This document shows, one piece after another, positions 54,865 to 64,000 of a stretch of 64,000 nt of DNA. The position numbers and the translations under genes are program-made. A model generated the notes under the pieces. It did not search any database. It was given only the letters and a program-made list of their open reading frames with translations, and was not told the origin of the DNA. Where the stretch lies: positions 62,001 to 126,000 of the forward strand of contig NZ_PHSO01000003.1 in assembly GCF_002870965.1 (NCBI RefSeq). The letters are read 5' to 3'. Position 1 is the first letter of the stretch. Each line of letters starts with the position of its first letter. This DNA is from Tsuneonella flava. GTDB lineage: Bacteria > Pseudomonadota > Alphaproteobacteria > Sphingomonadales > Sphingomonadaceae.

Positions 54865-54867
54865 AAC

Positions 54868-55368
54868 ATGCGCGGCGAAGTTGGCTTGCGGGCGGATCTG
54901 GCCGCATTGGCGATCCCTTTCACCGAGCATGAACATGCGGCGGTGTTCACTGTCGCGGAAAGCCGCCGGATCGATGCCGACTTGCCCGGCAGGCATACCA
55001 AGAACCTGTTTCTGAAAGACACCGCCGGAGATTTCTGGCTGGTGACCGTACCCGCAGAGGCGCGGGTGAAGCTGAAGGCCCTGCCCGATTCCATCGGCTG
55101 CAAACGGGTCAGCTTCGCCAAGCCAGAGGATATGGAGCGCCTGATCGGCATCACACCGGGCAGCGTCACGCCGCTGGCGATGATCAATGCCGCACCGGGC
55201 AGTGTCACACTGGTGCTGGAAGAAGGGCTGGCGGCGGCGGAACGGATCAATGTCCACCCGTTACGCAACACCGGCACTCTGGGTCTTGCCGGGCGCGACG
55301 TGCTGGCGCTGTGCCGCCACTGGGGCCATGAACCGCGCATCGCCGCCATACCGATTGAGGAACCATAA
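54868..55368 (+). CDS. YbaK/ProX-type aminoacyl-tRNA deacylase-domain protein
   Basis: A 166-residue free-standing prolyl-tRNA-synthetase-associated (YbaK/PrdX) domain, full length for this class. Landmarks are KNLFLKDTAGDFWLVTVPAEARVKL (strand and conserved Lys region) and GSVTPLAMINAAPGSVTLVLEEGL, ending near GRDVLALCRHWGHEP. Related proteins hydrolyse mis-acylated tRNA-Pro or similar. The link to formaldehyde detoxification is context only. It shares one base with the fghA start (TAATG). Its ribosome-binding site is the 3' arm of a terminator-like hairpin. Confidence 0.87.
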   Translation: MRGEVGLRADLAALAIPFTEHEHAAVFTVAESRRIDADLPGRHTKNLFLKDTAGDFWLVTVPAEARVKLKALPDSIGCKRVSFAKPEDMERLIGITPGSVTPLAMINAAPGSVTLVLEEGLAAAERINVHPLRNTGTLGLAGRDVLALCRHWGHEPRIAAIPIEEP

Positions 55369-56207
55369 TGACGTTTGAAACGCAATCCACCAACCGCGCC
55401 TTTGGCGGAACACAAGGGGTATATACGCACCAATCGGAAGCGACCGGCACGGCTATGACCTTCTCGGTGTTCGTCCCCGAACATGCACCGGGCACGAAAC
55501 TGCCGGTGCTGTGGTATCTTTCCGGCCTCACCTGCACCCATGCCAATGTGACCGAGAAGGGCGAATTCCGCGCCGCTTGTGCCGAACACGGCATCATCTT
55601 CGTCGCCCCCGACACCTCGCCCCGCGGCGACGATGTGCCTGACGATGACAATTACGATTTCGGCAAAGGCGCCGGGTTCTATGTCGATGCCACGCAGGAA
55701 CCGTGGGCGCAGCATTTCCAGATGCGCCGCTATATCGAACAGGAATTGCCTGCGCTGATCGCCGCACATTTCCCCGTCGACATGGAGCGGCAGGGGATCA
55801 CCGGCCACTCGATGGGCGGGCACGGCGCGCTGACTATCGCACTACGCAATCCGGGGCGGTTCCGTTCAACCAGCGCATTCGCGCCGATTGTCAGCCCCCT
55901 GGGATGCCCGTGGGGAGAGAAGGCGCTTGGCGGATATCTCGGCCCGGATCGGGCGGCATGGCGCGAATACGACGCCTGCGCCCTGATCGCGGACGGCGCG
56001 CGCCTGCCCGATCTGCTGGTCGATCAGGGTACAGCCGACGGGTTTCTGGACGAACAGCTCAAGACCCACCTGCTGACAGAAGCCTGCGCCAAGGCCAATA
56101 TCCCCGCCACGATCCGTATGCAGGAAGGGTACGATCACTCGTACTATTTCATCTCATCCTTCATGGCCGAGCATGTCGCATGGCACGCGGAGCGGTTGCG
56201 GGGGTAA
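55368..56207 (+). CDS. fghA: S-formylglutathione hydrolase
   Basis: A 279-residue esterase-D-type alpha/beta hydrolase that releases formate and glutathione from S-formylglutathione. The nucleophile is Ser148 in GHSMGGHGA, and the family signature PVLWYLSGLTCTHANVTEKGEF lies at about 46-67. The Asp of VDQGTADGFL and the His in EGYDHSYYFISSF complete the triad. It overlaps the YbaK-like gene by one base and closes the detoxification cluster begun by frmA. Confidence 0.95.
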   Translation: MTFETQSTNRAFGGTQGVYTHQSEATGTAMTFSVFVPEHAPGTKLPVLWYLSGLTCTHANVTEKGEFRAACAEHGIIFVAPDTSPRGDDVPDDDNYDFGKGAGFYVDATQEPWAQHFQMRRYIEQELPALIAAHFPVDMERQGITGHSMGGHGALTIALRNPGRFRSTSAFAPIVSPLGCPWGEKALGGYLGPDRAAWREYDACALIADGARLPDLLVDQGTADGFLDEQLKTHLLTEACAKANIPATIRMQEGYDHSYYFISSFMAEHVAWHAERLRG

Positions 56208-56314
56208 TTGTGACCCATCGCCTGACGATATGTTGCGGCAGGTTGCGGCCCAGTTACGGACACTGATGCGGCGAGTTAAATTGCTACATAATAGTATTTG
56301 AGGGAAGACAACAC

Positions 56315-56875
56315 TTGCTCAATGCGATGATAGTAGGACTGTTGGCAGCAAGCGCGGGTTCGGCAGAGATCACATGCCCCGCAAATGATCCCCGCCAAGA
56401 TTATCATTTGGGAAGCGTCTGTGCTGTCCCCTCGGAGGAGGCACCTGCTTACTCGGCTACCTTGATGATCGACATGGCTCCTCCTCCCGCGTCACAGCAG
56501 GTTATGATGTATCGTAGTGGGGACCAATGGCTGCTGCGGATTGCCGGCTATCGTTGGATACCTGAGGGCGGAGCTGCGACGAGGCGCCGTGAAATTGCTA
56601 TCTTGGATGCAGATGCAGAAGAGCTGGCCAGTCGCATCACCGAAGCGGATCTGAACCAGCTTAGCCAACTCCCATTCTACGGGCCAAATGCACTTTTTTG
56701 CTTGCACGGAACAACTCTCGCGGTGTCAATTGGGGTAGCCGGGAAAATGTCTAGCGCCACTCAACATAGTTGCGCGGGCAAGACTAAGCTGAATCAGCTG
56801 GCCGCGGCGTTCCGTCAACTCGCTCTCAAATACGACCCCGAATTCGAAGGTCTGCTCTCTGGCTTGCTGGAATAG
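56315..56875 (+). CDS. Secreted protein of unknown function, AT-rich
   Basis: A 186-residue protein with a short signal peptide (MLNAMIVGLLAASAGSAEITC, cleavage near Ser-Ala-Glu). The mature region has four cysteines (in TCPAND, SVCAVP, FCLHGT and SCAGKT). It has no known domain; the middle segment GDQWLLRIAGYRWIPEGG looks like a beta-rich core. The start is TTG 56315, 8 bases after AGGGAAG; ATG 56327 would be too distant from that site. Base composition is more AT-rich than its neighbours, a sign of recent acquisition. It is convergent with rpoC. Confidence 0.6.
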   Translation: MLNAMIVGLLAASAGSAEITCPANDPRQDYHLGSVCAVPSEEAPAYSATLMIDMAPPPASQQVMMYRSGDQWLLRIAGYRWIPEGGAATRRREIAILDADAEELASRITEADLNQLSQLPFYGPNALFCLHGTTLAVSIGVAGKMSSATQHSCAGKTKLNQLAAAFRQLALKYDPEFEGLLSGLLE

Positions 56876-57005
56876 GTTCGTGCACCGCACAGCGGTCGAA
56901 AAAGCAGGTCCGCTTTCCACTCTCATTTCCGACATATCCATAGCGTATTCCGCCGGTCAGTCTTGCCAGCACTGCGCCCGCACCGCTGCTGGTCTTTTGC
57001 AGGCA

Positions 57006-57046
57006 TAAACGAAAACCCCGCCGGAAGCGGTGTGCTTCCGGCGGGG
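57006..57046 (-). terminator. Intrinsic terminator after rpoC
   Basis: On the minus strand, CCCCGCCGGAAG pairs with CTTCCGGCGGGG (57016-57027 with 57035-57046), a perfect 12-bp stem with a 7-base loop, followed by TTTTCGTTTA. It is 37 bases past the rpoC stop codon. Confidence 0.9.
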
Positions 57047-57082
57047 TCATTCTATGTCGGTCCGGTCAGACCGGAGAGGAGA

Positions 57083-61417
<4,335 letters not shown>

Positions 61418-61488
61418 TTTGCAAATTCCCTTGGGGGGATCAACAGGGGGTGGCGGGGAGGCGGCCCTTCGCGAGCCGCCGGCCCCTG

Positions 61489-64000
61489 TTATTCAGCGGC
61501 AATCTGGCTGAGGCCGTCGCCATCTTCATCGCCATCGTTAAGCGACGAGAGTTCGACGTTGAGGCCCAGCGAGCGCATTTCTTTCACGAGCACGTTGAAG
61601 CTTTCCGGGATACCGGCTTCGAAGGTGTCGTCGCCCTTGACGATCGCTTCGTAAACCTTCTGGCGGCCGACCACGTCGTCCGACTTCACCGTGAGCATTT
61701 CCTGCAGCGTGTAAGCCGCGCCGTATGCCTGAAGCGCCCAGACTTCCATTTCCCCGAAGCGCTGGCCACCGAACTGCGCCTTACCACCCAGCGGCTGCTG
61801 GGTGACGAGCGAGTACGGGCCGATCGAACGGGCGTGGATCTTGTCGTCGACCAGGTGGTGCAGTTTGAGCATGTAGATATAGCCCACTGTCACCTTACGG
61901 TCGAACGCCTCGCCCGTGCGCCCGTCGAACAGCGTGACCTGACCCGAGGTGGGCAGGTTCGCCTTTTCGAGCATGATCGACACGTCGCCTTCGCGGGCCC
62001 CGTCGAACACCGGCGTACCGAACGGCACACCGTTCTTGAGGTAGCCCGCCATCTCGACGATTTCAGCGGTCGAGCGGCTGTCGATGTCGGCGTGGTACTG
62101 TTCGCCGTACACGTCCTTCAGCTTCTCAACCACGGCTTCCGGCGGCTTGGCAGCAGCCGGATCGGGGTTAGCTTCGCGCCATTCTTCCAGCGCAGCAGTG
62201 ATCTGCTGACCAAGGCCACGCGCCGCCATGCCGAGGTGGGTTTCGAAGATCTGCCCCACGTTCATACGCGACGGCACACCCAGCGGATTGAGCACCAGAT
62301 CGACCGGCGTTCCATCTTCCAGGAACGGCATGTCTTCCTGCGGCAGAATGCGCGAGATAACACCCTTGTTACCGTGGCGGCCGGCCATCTTGTCGCCCGG
62401 CTGCAGCTTGCGCTTCACCGCGACGAAGACCTTGACCATCTTGAGCACGCCCGGCGCCAGTTCGTCACCACGCTCCAGCTTTTCGCGACGGTCTTCGAAC
62501 TTGTCTTCGATACCCTTCACGGCTTCGTCGTACTGCGCCTTGATCGCTTCGATCTGGCTCTGGCGATTGTCGTCGGCAACAGCGAACTTGAACCATTCGA
62601 ACTTCTCGATTTCGTCGAGCAGTTCTTCGGTGATTTCGACGCCCTTCTTCGCACCCTTCGGTGCAGCCGAAGCGGTTTGGCCGATCAGCATGTCTTTCAG
62701 GCGGTTGTAGGTCGCGCGGTTAAGAATGGCGCGTTCGTCCTGGCTATCCTTGCGGAGGCGTTCGATTTCCTCGTTCTGGATCGCACGGGTACGGTCGTCC
62801 ACTTCGATACCGTGGCGGTTGAACACGCGCACATCGACGATCGTGCCCGAAACGCCCGGCGGCAGACGAAGCGAGGTGTCGCGCACGTCGCTGGCCTTTT
62901 CACCGAAGATAGCGCGCAATAGCTTTTCTTCCGGGGTCATCGGGCTTTCGCCCTTCGGCGTGATCTTGCCGACCAGAATGTCGCCCGGATGCACTTCTGC
63001 ACCGATATAGACGATGCCCGCTTCGTCGAGGTTGCGGAGCGCTTCCTCGCCTACGTTGGGGATGTCGCGCGTGATGTCTTCCGGGCCAAGCTTGGTATCG
63101 CGGGCCATCACTTCGAAATCGTCGATATGGATCGAAGTGAACACGTCGTCTTTCACGATGCGTTCGGAGATCAGGATCGAGTCTTCGTAGTTATAGCCGT
63201 TCCAGGGCATGAACGCGACGAGGCTGTTCTTGCCCAGCGCCAGTTCGCCCAACTCGGTCGAGGGACCATCGGCGATGATGTCGCCCGCTTCCACCGATTC
63301 GCCCACTTTGACCAGCGGACGCTGGTTGATGCAGGTCGACTGGTTGGAACGTTCGAACTTCTGCAGGCGATAGATGTCCACGCCCGACTGACCGGGTTCG
63401 ACATCGCCCACTGCGCGGATCACGATGCGGGTCGCGTCGACCTGGTCGACCACGCCGCCGCGGGTCGCGGTGATCGCAGCGCCCGAATCGCGGGCCACAG
63501 TTTCTTCCATGCCGGTGCCGACGAACGGCGCCTCGGCCCGTACCAGCGGCACGGCCTGACGTTGCATGTTCGAACCCATCAGCGCGCGGTTCGCGTCATC
63601 GTTTTCAAGGAACGGGATCAGCGATGCCGCAACCGAAACGAGCTGTTTCGGGCTGACGTCCATCAGCGTGATCTGTTCACGCGGCAACATCACGAACTCG
63701 CCGCTTTCACGGGCGGAGATCAGTTCTTCGGTAAAGCTGCCATCTTCGTTGGTTTCTGCCGAAGCCTGCGCCACGGCGTGCTTCTGCTCTTCCATCGCCG
63801 ACAGATAGACCACTTCGCTGGTCACTTTGCCGTCGATGACCTTGCGGTACGGGGTTTCGATGAAGCCGTACTTGTTGACGCGGGCGAAAGTCGACAGCGA
63901 GTTGATCAGGCCGATGTTCGGGCCTTCGGGCGTTTCAATCGGGCAGATACGGCCATAGTGCGTCGGGTGAACGTCGCGGACTTCGAAGCCTGCGCGTTCG
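61489..64000 (-). CDS. rpoB: DNA-directed RNA polymerase subunit beta (C-terminal part)
   Basis: About 837 residues of the C-terminal two-thirds of RpoB; the frame remains open to the right edge, where the translated sequence reads [28 protein letters not shown] and so begins within the core near the rifampicin-resistance region. It contains the flap and switch regions ([28 protein letters not shown]), the [17 protein letters not shown] motif and the C-terminal clamp segment with [25 protein letters not shown]. Antisense open frames are shadows. The 5' end and the upstream rplL/rplJ genes are outside the window. Confidence 0.98.
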   Translation of the reverse strand, partial: ERAGFEVRDVHPTHYGRICPIETPEGPNIGLINSLSTFARVNKYGFIETPYRKVIDGKVTSEVVYLSAMEEQKHAVAQASAETNEDGSFTEELISARESGEFVMLPREQITLMDVSPKQLVSVAASLIPFLENDDANRALMGSNMQRQAVPLVRAEAPFVGTGMEETVARDSGAAITATRGGVVDQVDATRIVIRAVGDVEPGQSGVDIYRLQKFERSNQSTCINQRPLVKVGESVEAGDIIADGPSTELGELALGKNSLVAFMPWNGYNYEDSILISERIVKDDVFTSIHIDDFEVMARDTKLGPEDITRDIPNVGEEALRNLDEAGIVYIGAEVHPGDILVGKITPKGESPMTPEEKLLRAIFGEKASDVRDTSLRLPPGVSGTIVDVRVFNRHGIEVDDRTRAIQNEEIERLRKDSQDERAILNRATYNRLKDMLIGQTASAAPKGAKKGVEITEELLDEIEKFEWFKFAVADDNRQSQIEAIKAQYDEAVKGIEDKFEDRREKLERGDELAPGVLKMVKVFVAVKRKLQPGDKMAGRHGNKGVISRILPQEDMPFLEDGTPVDLVLNPLGVPSRMNVGQIFETHLGMAARGLGQQITAALEEWREANPDPAAAKPPEAVVEKLKDVYGEQYHADIDSRSTAEIVEMAGYLKNGVPFGTPVFDGAREGDVSIMLEKANLPTSGQVTLFDGRTGEAFDRKVTVGYIYMLKLHHLVDDKIHARSIGPYSLVTQQPLGGKAQFGGQRFGEMEVWALQAYGAAYTLQEMLTVKSDDVVGRQKVYEAIVKGDDTFEAGIPESFNVLVKEMRSLGLNVELSSLNDGDEDGDGLSQIAAE

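Noticed and set aside
61450-62922. 490-codon open frame antisense to rpoB
   Set aside because: Same shadow pattern as the rpoC antisense frame; no start signal.

Overview
The window is GC-rich, gene-dense chromosomal DNA from an alphaproteobacterium, most likely of the Sphingomonadales (sphingomonad/erythrobacter-like). The evidence is the gene families present: NDUFA12 homologue, DUF1674/SDHAF4-like protein, DUF2155 and DUF192 envelope proteins, HflK with a glycine-rich N-terminus, LipB and L11/L1. ATGA and TGATG start/stop overlaps are very common. I see no rRNA, prophage, plasmid functions, CRISPR array or transposase gene. The placement is inferred from recognised families, not from a database search.

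Layout. 0-10.7 kb holds mixed metabolic and transport genes: EamA permease, Old Yellow Enzyme, lipB with a lipoprotein gene, a YciC-like membrane protein, a zinc-ribbon membrane protein, a PmtA-like methyltransferase, an MFS transporter, arsC, an IorA-type [2Fe-2S] subunit, a class II aldolase and a MATE transporter. 10.7-16.9 kb is a four-gene, fully overlapping minus-strand operon: fused 5-oxoprolinase, DUF969, DUF979 and DUF2891. It is read divergently from a Baeyer-Villiger-type monooxygenase. 17-21.8 kb carries a molybdopterin-binding-fold protein, a polysaccharide deacetylase, a COG4705 membrane protein and a membrane-anchored LuxR-type regulator.

21.9-25.4 kb contains rplA, rplK, nusG, secE and tRNA-Trp, a block of the usual secE-rpoC cluster. 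It is interrupted by a repeat-filled gap and has a 49-codon gene with a strong ribosome-binding site. rpoB and rpoC lie 32 kb away at the right edge. 25.5-30 kb has aat convergently overlapping DUF2155, then NDUFA12, DUF192 and recX, and a fatty acyl-AMP ligase. 30-36.8 kb has a TelA/XpaC/PHA-system operon, a DUF389 protein, a 170-bp MITE-like element in the joint of two convergent genes, a LigB-type dioxygenase, an RsmB-like methyltransferase, an SDHAF4-like protein and a helix-hairpin-helix protein.

37-42.9 kb is a minus-strand run of mrp, an IorB-type molybdopterin subunit, hemH and a cytochrome P450. The P450 is separated from hemH by a TetR-like palindrome. 42.9-49.8 kb is envelope quality control: hflK-hflC-degP, a methyltransferase behind a perfect palindrome, and a class A penicillin-binding protein. 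49.9-56.9 kb has a GST, two small secreted proteins, a succinate-semialdehyde dehydrogenase and a formaldehyde-detoxification cluster (frmA, VOC protein, YbaK-like deacylase, fghA), then an orphan secreted protein. rpoC, preceded by the 3' part of rpoB, closes the window.

The strongest candidates for undescribed biology are the translationally locked 5-oxoprolinase/DUF969/DUF979/DUF2891 operon, an operator-like motif (ATTGCA-N3-TGCAACCA) shared by two distant divergent promoter regions, and the element that rewrote the 3' ends of two convergent genes.
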